Below are positions 28,096 through 41,951 of a stretch of DNA of 64,000 nt, in pieces. A program made the translations under genes and the position numbers. Under the pieces are notes generated by a model. That model had not been told where the DNA came from and did not search any database. It saw nothing but the letters and a program-made list of their open reading frames with translations. This DNA comes from Channa striata (taxonomy: Eukaryota; Chordata; Actinopteri; Anabantiformes; Channidae), in assembly GCA_033026295.1 (NCBI GenBank), contig CM065184.1:5068001-5132000 (forward strand), given 5' to 3'. Position 1 is the stretch's first letter; the number at the start of each line of letters is the position of its first letter.

Positions 28096-31000
28096 TGGCC
28101 GTCACAGATATCTGGACAATATTCCACAGCAGCCTGTGGATGAATATTGCAGTGTACTGCTGTCTGGTATTTCCTTTTATTATAGGCCGGATAAAACGGG
28201 ATTGCGCAGAACTTACTACAGTATATACACGAACAGCTGCTGTTTTTCATAACTTCAAGGATGAGAAAATTTCATTTAAAGCCTCAAGAGGTTTGCCACT
28301 GTTTGACACAGTATGTCTCTGTGTGCTTCCGATTAGTTATCAGTCAGTGCTCGCCTTGACTAGTTTAAATAGGCTAATAAATGTTCCTCATTTTGCTAAA
28401 TTAGGAGAGAAACAGTCCCAGTAGCAGTGACGAGGTGCAGAACACAGCCGACACATCAGTGTTAGGCGGGGCGAGGTTCAGCTGAATAAAGAGATCGTGA
28501 AAAGGTCCAGTGGAAATGAACGGCTGGGACTGTGCTGACGCCGGAACAATGAACGGCCTCATCACATCAGAATCAGCGTGTGGTTTGTCCAGGGGAGAAG
28601 ATCAAGACAAGTTGTAACAGTGTTTTTCACAACCCCGATTGTCGAATCCAAACTGGAAGTGGGAAGACTTTCATTACAACAAAGCAGAACGTAAAGGTGA
28701 AAAACACGAACACAATGCAGCCGGTGTGTTGTGGAGTGAGTTTACAAGCCTTTGAAGGATTGTGTTTGAGCATGCTGCTCGTTGTTTGAAAGGTCACTGA
28801 TTCTTATGCCATTTCTAAGAGCTTTTTGTAATGGGGACTAGTGATGCATGGTGAGCACTTCAGCACAGGCTCGAAAACATTGCACCACATCCAGTGGAAC
28901 CCAAGTGCTAATTGATGCCAACCCTTTTTTCTTCTGGAGTGTGTGTGTGTGTGTGTTTACTTCACACCTCACACATGTTGTCGTTGTCACACACCTCGTT
29001 TCCTGAAGATTTGAAGGTAAAAGAGACATTTATTGACACATCGGCCGGTCAGAACAATGTGTATTTCCCAACTTAATGACTGTCTCTGCTTTTCTCTGCT
29101 GTGTTTTTGGCAAGATTGCAGCGGTCGCTTAAATTGCTTAGTTGATTCAGTTTAGCGTCGTGGATCTGCTGATTGGTTTCACTAGAGCGAGGTCATAGTT
29201 TTGGATTGTGGCTGGTCGTCCTGTGCCTCCACATTTATCTGTTAGACTGCTGTATTTGCACACTTGCTGTACTAACTTTCCGTCACAGACTTAACAGCAG
29301 GCATGTGCCTTCGTAGATAACAAGGCTGACTAAATAAAATTAATTACTGCAGTTTATACCAAGAGATTTACTTTGACTAATAAAATAACTCGGGTTTATG
29401 CAGAAAGAAATGTCCATATGTGAGAAGAACAACAGTCTGCAGCTGGACGGGTGGCTCTGTAAATGCCAGCATCAGCATACAGTCCCACCATCACGATGCT
29501 AACATACTGATGTTAAGCAGGAATAATGTTGACACTGCATATGTATTAAACCTGTACAAAAAGAAACCGGCAGAAACCTGGTCGCTCGTAGAGAAACACA
29601 CTTCCTTTTGGTAGGACTATCGTTACGTACAATATAAGGAGAACCATGATTACTAAAGCCAATTTTTGGCTTGAAGACAAGTGATGTTGCATGTTTTCAT
29701 AATTACAAAATCATCCCCTGTAAAATCAATAAAGATATGAATAAAGATGAGGGAGTCGCGATGAGCCAGCAGTGATCATTAAATGGCCGTCCTCATCAAG
29801 TGAAGCTCACATTACAGCCAGGGGAATCCCCCTGGTGGCTTTCCAATAAAAACCAGCTCTTTATGGCCCGTGGCCATTCAATTTCCTGACAAGACGTTTA
29901 AAGAAACGGTGGTAGGACTTTTGACATGTCTGTGTTAGAGCAACACTTAAGGACACAGAGGCCGTTTCACCCTGTGCATGAGCGAACCCGTCCTTATTAT
30001 CCCATGAGCGGCTGAGCGATGCACTCGTTGACACCTAACTGCTCTCTCACCTCGTTTGCATTCCAGGAGCAGGATTTTCCTATTAGGGAAGTTAATAACT
30101 TGGTAATACTCTGAAATTTCAACCTCAGCAAAAGGCTGCTCAGGATTTTAAATGCACTCCTCCAATTTTTGACCATTTCGCCATTTTCCATAATCTGCAG
30201 AGTTTGATTAACTGTAATTAATACTTGATTGTTGCTGCCAAGTGAAGGGGACAGAGTAATTTCATCAGCTTTAGCACAAAGGCTAAAATGAAGTCTGTAT
30301 TTCCTTCCTCATTGGAGCCATTCATGTCAGCAGGGACATGGGGAGTCATTTACAGCCCTTTCACGCAGTCCCAAAGATGGCCTACGAAGTGACCAGAGCT
30401 TTACATCCCTCCCCACAAGCCTTTACGCATGTAAGCAACTACTAGTGTGTCTTCATAGTGACACTAGAAACCTAAAAAGAGCCTGTGACCTTTCATATGG
30501 ACAGACACGGTCTAGCTGCCGCTGATCGATGGGAGGCAAAAAGACACAGAGTGGTGAGGAATGCTGCACTTCTTGCTCAGGCGAACACACACATCCTCAC
30601 CACCCAGTAAACCTGTCACTCACAGCCTGCTCTCCCACAGTAATTGCACTGTGACTGAAAGGCCACACTCCGCAGGAGAGCACAGCTCAGTTCAGATACA
30701 GTACGCGACGTCTAAATTAAGGTCACACACCACCTGAAATTGCATGTGCAGTGCAAAGAAAATCTGGAATAATCTCCATTATTCTATAATAATGTTACTA
30801 TTTAAAAACTCGGTCAAAAGCAAAATCAAATGCTGTGCTAAATTCTCAAAGGCCACAGCTCTTTGTTTTCAATTAGGATGTTAAAATGATTTTTAAGCTA
30901 AATGCAAACTCTTACTGTAGTCCGTTTTAGTCCTCAGTGAAAAAGTCGGCTTGTTGCTGTATATCTGTATATCTGGAACCAACACTAGAGGATAAGTGAC

Positions 31001-33654
31001 AGTGACTGAAAATCATACGTTGTTGGCCAGTAAACCTCCACCTAGTCACTGAGAACAAACACCTCACAAGCAAGGAATCATACGATCCTCCACAGTGTAG
31101 AAATATTCATATGAAAATACTGGTGCATTTTCACAAGTTACTTACATATTAATTACGTTATAGCCAAAAACATGGTGAACTTGGTCAATATTTCACTTCT
31201 GCAGAAAACTTTTTAGAGCCTTCTTGCCTTTGGTTTTTATGGTTGAAGAAAAAAACAGAACAATTACTTCCCCTCTTAAGGATGACCTGAGGCTTCCGAT
31301 TCAAATAATGTTGAGCATTGTTATTGGACTCATAAATTTCAATTTACACAATCGTTTTTACTTCGCAAAGATTTTTTTATAGCGGTGAGCAGGTTTATTA
31401 TTCTGGCAGATTTATTAGAGAGAGAGAGAGGGGAAGAATGAAGGATGAAAATAATCCACAGCAAAGGTATGAGTGATTCAACCTCCAGCTGCTTCTTTTC
31501 CTCCCACTGCTATATTAGATCCCAGTGCTGCTGTATTTTCAAATGTGTGTATCATAAGACCCAACTGGAAAAGATTTACAAATGTATATCAAGGCTATTA
31601 TATAAAATATTGAAGCATTAAAGTAGGTAGATTTGCACCAGATTTACACACACACTCGTATCCAATTGTTTGCATGAAGCTTTAAACAAAGATATCTGCA
31701 TAAAAAAATAAACGTAATGCAACTTTGGAAAAACAGCAGCTTTTCTATTGGAACCGGCCTGTGCTGGTTTAGTTCACATATTCAATAATCTGCAGTGTGT
31801 ATTGTTTAAACGCTTTTATTTACATTCTTAACATGGTGATATGTGATGTGGGGATTCGGTGGGACATTAAAATATGACATTTGGGGGCATTGTAACATTT
31901 CATTATTGCAACAGCTGTATTATTTCCGGTGAAAGCGACATAGAATCAGATTACATTCATAATCACACTCCTATTAATTTGTGGTACTGTACAGCTATTA
32001 CTTCTTTCCTTCTTTTTCTTTTCAAAGACGGTCTGCCCACTCAAGCAGATGACCTTCAGTAAAAAGGAACATGTCCGACTGCTGCCATAAATCTTGAGAC
32101 ATCAAACGCAGCTTCCCTTCATGCGCCGACTGCGGTGAAGAGCTGCGTACATGTTTGCAGTAAAGGATAGAGCAGCGGCGTGATGGTGAACTGAGTGCTC
32201 TCCTGTCCTATGGGTGCCTCATTAGTGCTGTGAGTCATTGTTGGTGCAGAAATCGAGTGAATGCAAATCAGATGTGATGGAAGGCATCTCCCTGGACGGC
32301 TCAGGCGCAGCTCACCTCTGATGACTACTGTACTATAAATCATCCCGGTGTCAATAAAAACTCCCATTAGACACCGAAACCTGCGCAGCCCGAGTCATAA
32401 ACCTTGGATTAGACAAAGACCACAGGAGCGTCATGTGGCAGCAAAACACACGGGGAGTCTCGCAGAGAAGTTAAGAAGATGGGGCAGCAGATAAAAATGT
32501 TTTGTAGGCTCCGTAGTTCTGGCACGGACTCGGAGTATTTAAAAGAACCCTTGAGGAGCTCAGATCTATTCAGTAAAACTGAGCTTGCTGAGAGGACAAA
32601 GTGACTGCTTTAACACTCATTCATTTAGAATCAACTGCTTCCCTGTCCAAAATCCAAAAAGATCATGTTTGATTAGCTGCGTGAAACTCTTATTGATTTT
32701 TGTTTGTCGGAGCACAAAGCCATTTGCGTGCGTGAGTAATGTGGCTGTGGCTGCTCTGGGAATGCAAAATAAAATATGTGTACAGTAGCAAATCTATGTT
32801 CATTTTACTTTCTAATTACATCTTTGTTTTCCATTTGGCAGCCAGCCCGCGCTGCATTAGCAGTCATTTTATTTTTTCCACATAGCGCCGACTCTCGTGC
32901 AGTCGTTCCAACAGCACGGCCTGCAGGAGGAGGTGTGTGCACCCCGAGCACCTGACTGAGGTCCCTGCAGTCCAGAGGTCACGCCCAGCACATTAATCTG
33001 AGGGTAAAATGTCACCCAGCTGCCACCTCCATTATCCTCATTAGGCCGGGCCGGAATGAGCATATAGAGACGAGCAAAATGAGTAAGTCTTTTAAAATGT
33101 GCTTTACATGACAGGTTATGATGCAACTGTGACAGGAACCTGTCATGCTTGTACATTTTATTAAGATTGAAAGGAGGTTTCTTTCATCCAAGTAGACCGC
33201 CAGTTGTTGCATTGTATGTAGAATATATTTAGCTTTGTGCACATGTCTATATTTTTACTGCCATAAGTTTTAGTTTGTTACTTTAATAAAACGTCCTGTT
33301 TACGACAACATGAATAATAATAAATTAAATGAGTCTCTTTACCATTACCTATAGTGATCTGTGCACTGCACTGTTTCCATGGTAATGTTCTTCAGAATTC
33401 TTTGTTCTTGAACACAGGAACACTTGTGACTGCAATATGAAGATGAAATGCTGCATATGAATACCTCTTGTAGCACAATGATCTTTTTATTTGGAACACT
33501 TTGTGTATTTACAAAGGCACTTAGAGTTGTCACTACCCAGCATGCATTTGCACACAAACAAAGTTAAAACCCCTCTCAATAACAAATGGATGCAATAAAG
33601 TGCTGTGTTCAGTACTGTAGAGAGCAGCTTCCCCTGGCCCTTTGTTGTTAAAGA
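28096..33654. other. Intergenic, nothing recognised
   Basis: AT-rich sequence with short frames, a GT run at 28939 and a GA run at 31417-31431. No gene. Confidence 0.5.
28939..28957. repeat. (GT)n microsatellite
   Basis: About nine GT units without interruption. Confidence 0.9.
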
Positions 33655-33745
33655 AGTGGCTGTGGATCAGGAGGCGGAGCAGGTTCTGCACTAAGCACGG
33701 ATTCACGTGTTCAATCCCCAACTCCTCTAGTCTATGTCAAAACCC
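33655..33745 (+). repeat. tRNA-like head of a SINE copy
   Basis: The stretch tggctgtggatcaggaggcg resembles an A box. Downstream, cacgtgttcaatccccaac resembles a B box. Together they look like the 5' part of the fish SINEs seen elsewhere in the window. Confidence 0.6.
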
Positions 33746-34705
33746 GAGTTTCTTGTGTGTGACCTTACAGAAATGCAGCTTCAGAGCAATCTTTGATGTT
33801 TAATCAAAGAGGCCCAGTCAGAACCCGAATTCTGGTTTAGCACTTTGACAGACTGAGGTACAAAGGAACTGTGTTAATGTGTTCACTCTGCCATGTGGAA
33901 ATCTTCTATTACACAGCAACAGCTGATGCTCTTTTATTCGAAATGTGGATATTTATATATGCAAAGGTTGAGTTTCACCTGAGAAACCAAGACACGAAAG
34001 CGTGTCATTGAGGTACACGGGGGTGCTCCTTTGCTGCTTCACCTTCTTCTCGTTGTTCGCTTTGTTTCCTCCTTCTTCAAACAGTGTCTCAGATCAGCCG
34101 CACGCTGGCCCCTGCCAGGCTGAGTTTATTTTGGAGAGAGTTTGATCTCGTCCCTGGCATTACCCAAAATGTTGCTTATGGTTGTTTTGAAGTACCTCCG
34201 AGATGGGGAAGTTCCCACTGTAGCAGAAAGACTTGTGTTCCCGCTGTGTTAACTGTCAGTCCGTTTCATCATCACTGTATGACATTAATCAGAAATATTA
34301 ATATCTACATAACACACACCTCAGCAACAAATATCCCGTGAATAGGGTATTATTCAATAATATAGAAATCAACTAAGATACTATTTAACCACATAAAAAA
34401 ATCGGAATGTGTAGATCAAACGATTTGCAAAGACCAACAAAAGGAACACTGAGAGGACCATTTACTGATTTGCAGAGAAATTCCTTTTAAAACAAGACAA
34501 ACTGAGTGAAAATCTTAACTGGAATATTGTTTCTGTTATGCATGAGCTGAGGCCTTGTGCCCTTTGAGTGAGCTGCACCGTTAGAATTATTAATGAAGGC
34601 TAAACCCAGGCTAACTGAGCACTGAAAGGGTCTGATGATTTGTGATGAATTTAAAGGACCATCCACTCACCCACACACACACGTGCTGGCCCACTGAAAA
34701 AGAAA

Positions 34706-34722
34706 TATATATATATATATAA
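34706..34722. repeat. (AT)n microsatellite
   Basis: A short run of about eight AT units in an AT-rich stretch. Confidence 0.9.
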
Positions 34723-36333
34723 TTACACACTTCTGCCAGGAAAGTCGGATTAAATCCAGGAACGATGACTCATAAAATGCCAAATGTGCATTAAAAACAA
34801 ACCAATGACAAACAGAGGAGAGTTAAATTAAATTTTACTGCGTATGCTTATCCACAGTGAAGACCTGTGAGCCACAGCAGGAGCAAAAGTCGGGATTCAA
34901 ATCGTTTCTGCGAGTGGTATTGGTGATTTGACCAGCGTGAAAAATGGGAGAGGCAGCTAAACAATGATTTAAAAGATCATTGCTTATAGGTTCAACACTG
35001 AATGAACCTTTATTGGTAACATTGTTCTCACAAAGAAAAAAAAGGATCATCAGCTACAACAAAAATGGCAATCACTAATATTTCCTGGTAGATACATAAA
35101 AACATACTGTTACTAAATATTTTTGGGCCATTATCAAGCTACAGTCTATGGCAATGTCAGGAGCTCTGCTTTACTTTGAAATAGATTTCGACGTGTTTGC
35201 CGACATCACCGTTATCTGCGACATGCAACACACGTGCCAGGAAGCACTGCGGATCAATGAAGAGGAGACGGGACTGATGTCTGACCAAAGTCAGTGCTCA
35301 TTTATTATTGAGTAGCATCCCCATCCCCACAGCAGCCAAAGGCCACCGTTTACTGACTTACACGTCCTTTAATAACTTAGGACGCCATAATCCCAAGTGT
35401 GTTAAAGCTGAACGTGTAACACACAACGGAAAGACGCTGTCAGCCAAAGACATTTCTATACAACGAATCAACAATCCGTTCTTACATGTCCCTTTCTCTC
35501 TAAAGGCTTCGTTGTGATACAAGAGCAGGGTTTTGTGAACTGGAAAGGCTTTTTGTCTGCAATGTGCAGCTTTAGCCACAATCTATTAGTATCACACCAG
35601 TAATTATTAAGTGCACATAAAACCAGAGCAGAATGCATTTTCAACCAACCCCTGACTTAAATGAATTATCATAACTGATACAAATCTACCAATCGCAGTT
35701 TCCACTGCAGCCAGACAATCCGCCGTTGGTGCTCAGAAATGAGATGCCTGGTTTTGTCTGCCTCTGTCAGCAGGGACTTGTTGTTTCAAAAATTACTGAA
35801 AATTGCAAGTGGAATCTGTCAAAAATTTCAGTGACAAAGGGAGATTGGACTTAAAGTGGATACAAAAACAAACTGGTAAATACATTTTGAAAGCACAAAC
35901 CCCTACAACAACTTCTTATTTAGTAAAAATGTGACTCTTATATAATTTAAATATAACTATTTGTTCTTATTTTTAACTGACTTCCTTATTACAAACTGGG
36001 TCATCACACTGATTTGTAAATTCTACTATTTAATCTGGTGTTAATGAGGTGTTATATGTAATAATCATTTGGAATTTAGCTGTACATTCATTATTCTGTA
36101 ATTGCATTTCAGTTCATTTAATCCTGATCATTTCCAAGCCCCTCGAGCTCTCCGTAGGACGTAGCCCTTCGTCTTTGTTTGTGTTTTCCTGTGGTGTTCT
36201 GCAGAAGTGTCGAGATGAACCTATTCATGACACGTTCCCGTACGTATGTGCAACACGTGAGAACTGCACGGCCATTTTCATCCGTTACCTCACAACACTC
36301 GTAGACACAAGCAGCGTACTGTATGTGCTGCTG

Positions 36334-36334
<1 letters not shown>

Positions 36335-36371
<37 letters not shown>
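36335..36371. repeat. (TG)n microsatellite
   Basis: An uninterrupted run of about 18 TG units. The long open frames on both strands here are produced by the repeat. Confidence 0.95.
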
Positions 36372-36376
<5 letters not shown>

Positions 36377-37984
36377 CCATGTGTATATTCATGTTGCCCT
36401 CACCTTTATGGGAGCTTTCGTCCACTGCTCGACCTAAAAGGACTGACGAAAAATTACCTCCCTGATTTTGCATAACTCTATAAAAACAAACTGACCTCAC
36501 AAAACAGATATTCACCAAGTCTAATACAAAAAAAACAAAAAAACAGATGAGGTTGGTTATAAAAGTTAGTTTGAGTATCAGAGATGTGGTGACACTAATT
36601 AGTAGATCACCATTATTAGGAACATGTTTATTAAGTCTTACCACACTGGGATGCTCATGTCTCCTCTGTGGACAGGTGCCTTGCTCACGGCAGCAAGTCC
36701 TCCCTGAGAGAGAGAGAACCCTACAAAATAAATCAAATATTTATATGCAAGCGGGCTCTGCTGTTAGGCTGCCATTTGCATTCCTCTCCCTGGTTGGCTG
36801 GCTTTACTCTCATGAATACCACCAGGATGTGTTGACTCTGCATGACTGGGATCCAGTGTTGAATCAGAGTAGTGGTTTCAGGCACGGTAACAGGAGCGGC
36901 AGGATGGGCTCCTGAAGGAAGCGGCTGCCGTCTATTTCGGGCCTTTTGTTTAACCCAATTACAGTGTCAGTATGCGCTAACTGAACCAGAACCAGGTGAT
37001 GCGCCTCCTTTCGAGAAGTGGGACGACAGCGACGCAGACATGGAAATGCGATGCAGCCAAAACAATGTCTGGTGGTTTTATACACTGAGACAGGGAGAAA
37101 ATGGATTACCCAGGGAGAGGGAGCTTCTCGTGGATGGTGCAAAATGAAAAGGCAGGTTCGGGTTAACATGCAATAACAGCTCAGGTCTCCCTCATGATGT
37201 GTGTGACACCTCTCCATGACCTTGGCAGCTATCGACTGTGTCACGGATTCCAACAATCTCAGAGCAAATCACATTTTAGCTGGATGGCTTTCCACATCTT
37301 CATCCATTACAAAATAAATGCATACGCTGAGAAAAGCTGTCAGTGGAGCCCTCAAGCACGGTCACAGTGACAATAAAAGCATCAAGTCGGTAAATAAACC
37401 AAGTCACTGCAGCGCCACCTGAGGCACTGGTCTCTACCATCAGATACTTTCAATTTGGAGAATTTTGTCTTTGCAAATAAATGAAGTAATGGTTTGCGAG
37501 GCAGGATATGAAAGCCCAGCATGTCGGAGGCACAGCTCTGAAAAGAATCATATCCGTGGACTGCTCTGTTAAACCGAGCTTACGCATTTTCCCTCAGCAT
37601 CCCGCCTCCAGCCATCCACCTGAGAAAGCACTTCAGGAGCTACTGAAGTAGGGCAGATGACAGTTTTGCCTGCGTTTCTCTTTTGTCTGTTCTGCTGTGT
37701 GCTATCACCTTCAGCCCCACTGCCACTTTCAGAGATCAGATACGGATCATAGCATCATCCGAACGTATTTCATCTTCCTCTTCCACTGGCAGACTCCTAC
37801 AATTCAAAAATAAATTCTTCCCTTCTTCCTTTAGCCTTCTCTTGTTATATTATAGCAAACTTTTTGTCAGACCTGTCACACATTCAGAGGCAGCCATAAA
37901 GTGCACTGATAAAGTCAAACATACCAGCCGAGGGAAACTTCGACCTAGGGCTCCTTCACCCTGGCGTCCCTGTTAGTACTGCAC

Positions 37985-38150
37985 CAGCTGTGCTCACCTG
38001 GAGCAGCTGTGGACCAGAACGTGGAGCAGTCTACCAGCAAATCACGGGGTCTGCAGTTAGTCCCTAACTCTACCTGTCCACATGTTGAAGTGTCATTGGG
38101 CAAAACCCTGAACCCCCAGTGGGTCAGACTATAGCAATGTTGGGGGCACA
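37985..38150 (+). repeat. Fish SINE copy
   Basis: A degenerate tRNA-like head (gagcagctgtggaccagaac) is followed by the characteristic body cacatgttgaagtgtcattg, ggcaaaaccctgaaccccc. It is adjacent to a LINE relic. Confidence 0.72.
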
Positions 38151-38249
38151 GAAAGAAAAACTATATTGTGTGTAGACCGTTTACATCTTTAGTTCAAAGG
38201 ACTTGTCCTGGAGGACAAAAGCGTCCTTCAGGCCCAGTGTTCAGGCTTC

Positions 38250-38630
38250 TAACGTGATCAGGGCACAGTAACTGGCTCTGCTGTTGACATTGATAGTGAC
38301 ATTGTCAACTTACAAAAAAGCAACACTGTGCTGTACTCCGTTCGTTTTGTCCAGGACTTCTGATGCTATCGATCACAGCATTTGGAAGAGAGAGAAGAAA
38401 AATCCTTCCTCTGGGTTGCTTCTTGCTCACACCTGGTTCAGTTTGTGTCTTTGTTTGAGCTCAAACTGTTCCTGCTGAGGGTTTGAAATCATCCGTGTAA
38501 CTGTTGTTTTTGGATTACCCATATTCACCACCCAGATGGTTGACTGAGGTATTCCACAGGGATCATTATTCAGCCCATTTCTTCACTCTCTACAATGATA
38601 ATAATTCTTCTCCAACTCAGCTTTCAGTTC
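38250..38630 (+). pseudogene. LINE (L2/Rex-like) reverse-transcriptase relic
   Basis: Two reverse-transcriptase landmarks appear in the right order and at about the right spacing. SDAIDHS at 38359-38379 matches the AFDTIDH motif of non-LTR elements. GIPQGSLFSPFLHSL starting at 38548 matches the GVPQGSxLGPLLF motif. The frame between them is broken by stops and shifts, so the element is dead. L2-like and Rex-like elements share these motifs, so the family cannot be fixed. Confidence 0.68.
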
Positions 38631-41145
38631 ACATTCACTGCAGTAAAATTCTTCTCCAAATTATAGGTGCCTTTTAATGACCTGAAGAACTTTCCATTAA
38701 GTTTACAGGATGTTCCACACTCCAAAAAGTGTGCATTTTACAAAATAACATGAAGTACGGATGTCACAACCCAACCCGTGGCCTAAGTGGAGAAGTAATT
38801 ATAGTACGGTATAATGAATACTTGGGAAAACACAGGAGAGTATCACACAAAACTCATGTTATGTTCCTCCTGTCAAAGGAGGCAAAGGACAATCTGTCAA
38901 ACTGTCCAAATTAGATTATTGGCATCGACGGGCATATGCTCACGCTTTTGTTACTAAACCCCATGATGCTGCCCAGCACAGTGCTGTGGACAGTTTCTGT
39001 GCCACATTCACAGCTGTGGGTTACGTAAAGCTCAGATGGTCATCGCTGACTTCAAGGGGGCACCAGCCCACCTAACACACACATCTTTATGTACAAAGAC
39101 ATTCTATGGAAGCTACAGAGACGTTTAACATGCTTTGATCCAGGAGAGTTTGCCTGTAAAACGTCATCACGACACCTCTAAGAACCGTGAAACACTTCTG
39201 CACCTCATTATTTGAACAAAACGCAGTGCAGCTTGATGCTGGAACCTCTTGTTCCCCTGAGAGATTTTTAAAGTTTACTTGCAACTGTTTTCAGTGACAC
39301 TGTGTATCTGTGTGTGTTTGTTTGACGGGTACATTATGTTACTGGAGTTTTTGTGCACTCAGGTCTCCTCTGCAAATGTCTTCTGATTAAATAAGGCTTT
39401 AATGTGATCTAAAAAATATAATCCTAATTTATATTATGGAGAAATGAAGGCCACCTGTGGAATCACGTAATACATTAATCCAAGTTATAAAGATAAAAGG
39501 ACTGAGTTTATGTCTATATTTCCACATCAATCTCTATATGAATTTCTTAACTTTCTTTTCTATCTTCATTCATGTATTTCTGTACTGAAATATTAAGTGT
39601 ATGTTCTTCTGTGTTCTCTATGTGACACAGTTTTTACCCAAAGTCACATTTCATGTACTCCTGGTACTAATTCAGCACAGCTACAGAAAAGAGACAAATT
39701 ACCATTAGTCATGTGTAATCTGTAGAGACAGTTGTGTGTTAGGTGTATTCACTGTGGATGGGACGATGAAGTGGAACTGTGGATTCTTGCTCTCCTGGGT
39801 GTGGACGAACGTGTCAATGCCATGGACTTAGTGTCACTTTGCCTCGGGAAAATCATTATTGTCCCAGGTAACGTAGTGATGCAGGACGACTGGAGCAGTA
39901 ACTTTATTTGTCAGCGTACCCTTCAACAGACATCACTCCTAATGAGGTCTCCATGGGTAAGAATAGACATCTGGACTGTTTGCTCGTGAATTAAGTGAAT
40001 GATGTGCTTTTGTGTTCTCATCCCCGAACACATCTGCACAATGCTCCTCCACTTTCCCTCATGCTTTTTTCAGTAATGTTAGACTAACAACATGCACTCA
40101 TCGGCGGTAGTGTGGAGCGCTTGGAGTTATCACTCCATCTAGTGGCTATGTCCACTTGCATGTGGAAAACTAGGGGGTTCTGCATTGCACGCACTGCACC
40201 AGTAGCATGGCTGTAGTGCCCCCTGTGAGCGTTTTCTTCCACATTCATATGGAGCTCTGTGGCTGATGAACTGCAGTGATCCATCAGTCACTTTATTGCC
40301 CAGTCAATTCACTTCTTTGTCTAAGTATTCATTTATGCATCGACTCTGCACATCTGTCCCAACATGTAATTGATTCCTCAGTGTACAGTCTATATGCTGT
40401 TGCTGGTCCGACCAGCCACAATACGCAAAAATCAATGGAGCACCTAAGAGCCCAGTGGACGTAGTGCTGGGGCTGTTTACCCAGCTAGAGTCTGAATAGA
40501 TACCGAGAAACAGCACATTATAAATACACCGCAGGCCCCTTGGTGATATGTGTTCCCAAAGAAAGGGGCATTTCAGAGGTGTCAAAATTCATAATTTTGC
40601 ATGAACACTGGCTCAGGCTATTAAGTGTAATATAAAAGATGTAGGAGAGATATTACCTGCCGTAGCTCTACAGACAGTTCACTGTTTTATGGCCTTTACC
40701 TTTGTCGTTTGATTTCACCCACTGTGAGTTGTTGTTTTTAATGACGAAGCCATCCTGTTCCGCTCTCGAAAAAAGTTACACAGGAAATGTCACGGTGCCT
40801 ATCCAGCCCAAAAAAAATGGTGTTAGCAGCCGTCAAAATACATATTGAGTGAGTACATATATTAGAATTAATTTGTTTGGTTGCAAATTAATGCTTATGT
40901 CTGCAGGATGTGCTTCAGCTGTATGACAATGTGTGGCACTGCCACAAATAGTCAAAAATGTGGTTTATTTTTCAGAAAATGTTGCTTGAAAAAAACTTAA
41001 AATTTACTTTATAAAACTAAATACTGGGGCATGAGTGTTAAATGTATTTACAGTATATGACTGTTTTCAACGTTAACTTGGAAAGACAGTTATGTATGTG
41101 TGTTTCACAAAGGCAAAACGCGATATGAATTATATGCAATCTTCA
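38631..41145. other. Intergenic, downstream of the NPAS4-like gene
   Basis: No gene signal. It follows the LINE relic and may carry more decayed element sequence that I cannot identify. Confidence 0.5.
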
Positions 41146-41922
41146 TTTATTATCTGCATTCACGACATTTGTAGCAAATTGCAGCAATAACACAGTGAAC
41201 ACTTAAAGATCTAGTACCATGGAAACAACATCTGAAATGAGTCAACATATGTTTAGGAAATGTTTACATTTCATTACCATTAACTAAAGCATGTTTAAGC
41301 CAGTGTAAAAACCAAATAAATAATTAAAGAAATTCATACTTGGAATGTATTTATAGATATTTCACTGAGGTAGGTGTTGAATTTACAATCATTATCCCGC
41401 TGCGAGTTAATTGAGGTGATTTGCTTTATTCAGAACAGCGTGAAAATTTTAATGGCACGCTGAGAAAATTGGACAATAACAACAATAAGGAATGAACTTA
41501 TTAAACTTGCCGACATGTTTTAAGGCACAGGTATTTACAAATGTGTTAAAGCTCATCCACGTACCTCGGTAATTACAATGATAAAGTGCTCAATAGTAAA
41601 CCGCCGTCACTCAGTATCAGAAGTAACTCCATTTCAGGAGGTAAGTGGTTTTTAAAGTACCTTTTTCATAAAATGTAAGACATCAGCACAACAAAAAACA
41701 CAGTTGACAGCAGTCTAGAGAAATGAAGGCAGAGCTGTAGTTTTGTGAAGTACGGAATCTACTTTAGATTCTTTACTACATTCAGAAATAAGTCATTTGG
41801 GAAAATTGTCTTAGCAAATATGTCCTTTAAGGTTTTTTTTCTCTCATTCTTTAATCCAGTGAAGGACAATTGCCCTGACAATATGTCATACGAGTGGCAG
41901 CGCAGTAAGTCACAGACTTATT
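41146..41922 (-). other. npas4l: Probable 3' UTR of the NPAS4-like gene
   Basis: An AT-rich, non-coding stretch follows the stop codon. On the minus strand AATAAA occurs at 41430-41425 (AATAAAGC) and again at 41151-41146 (AATAAATG), giving UTRs of about 500 or 775 bases. TAAAT-type A/U-rich pieces are frequent, as in unstable mRNAs. Which signal is used cannot be told from sequence. Confidence 0.45.
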
Positions 41923-41951
41923 TCAGTACAGATTTTCTTCAGCAAGTCCAT
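41923..41951 (-). CDS. npas4l: Last mini-exon of the NPAS4-like gene
   Basis: The long coding exon has a donor at 42044 (CAGCAAG|GTAACT). Ninety-two bases on is a strong acceptor, catttctgtctctttccag, with the exon starting at 41951. The joined frame adds DGLAEENLY and then TGA at 41925-41923. This is the right length and position for the short last exon of NPAS4, whose mammalian end reads QDSFHEDGSGGEPTF. Reading through the intron would instead end in GNFQNSAQLLK. Confidence 0.8.

Larger units (their letters stand above)
33746..37984. other. Intergenic, microsatellites only
   Basis: It contains the AT and TG runs listed separately. The minus-strand 130-codon frame at 36864-37256 shows no domain. 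Confidence 0.5.

Noticed and set aside
36049..36644. Open frames of 119-138 codons on both strands
   Set aside because: They are generated by the TG microsatellite and have no coding character.
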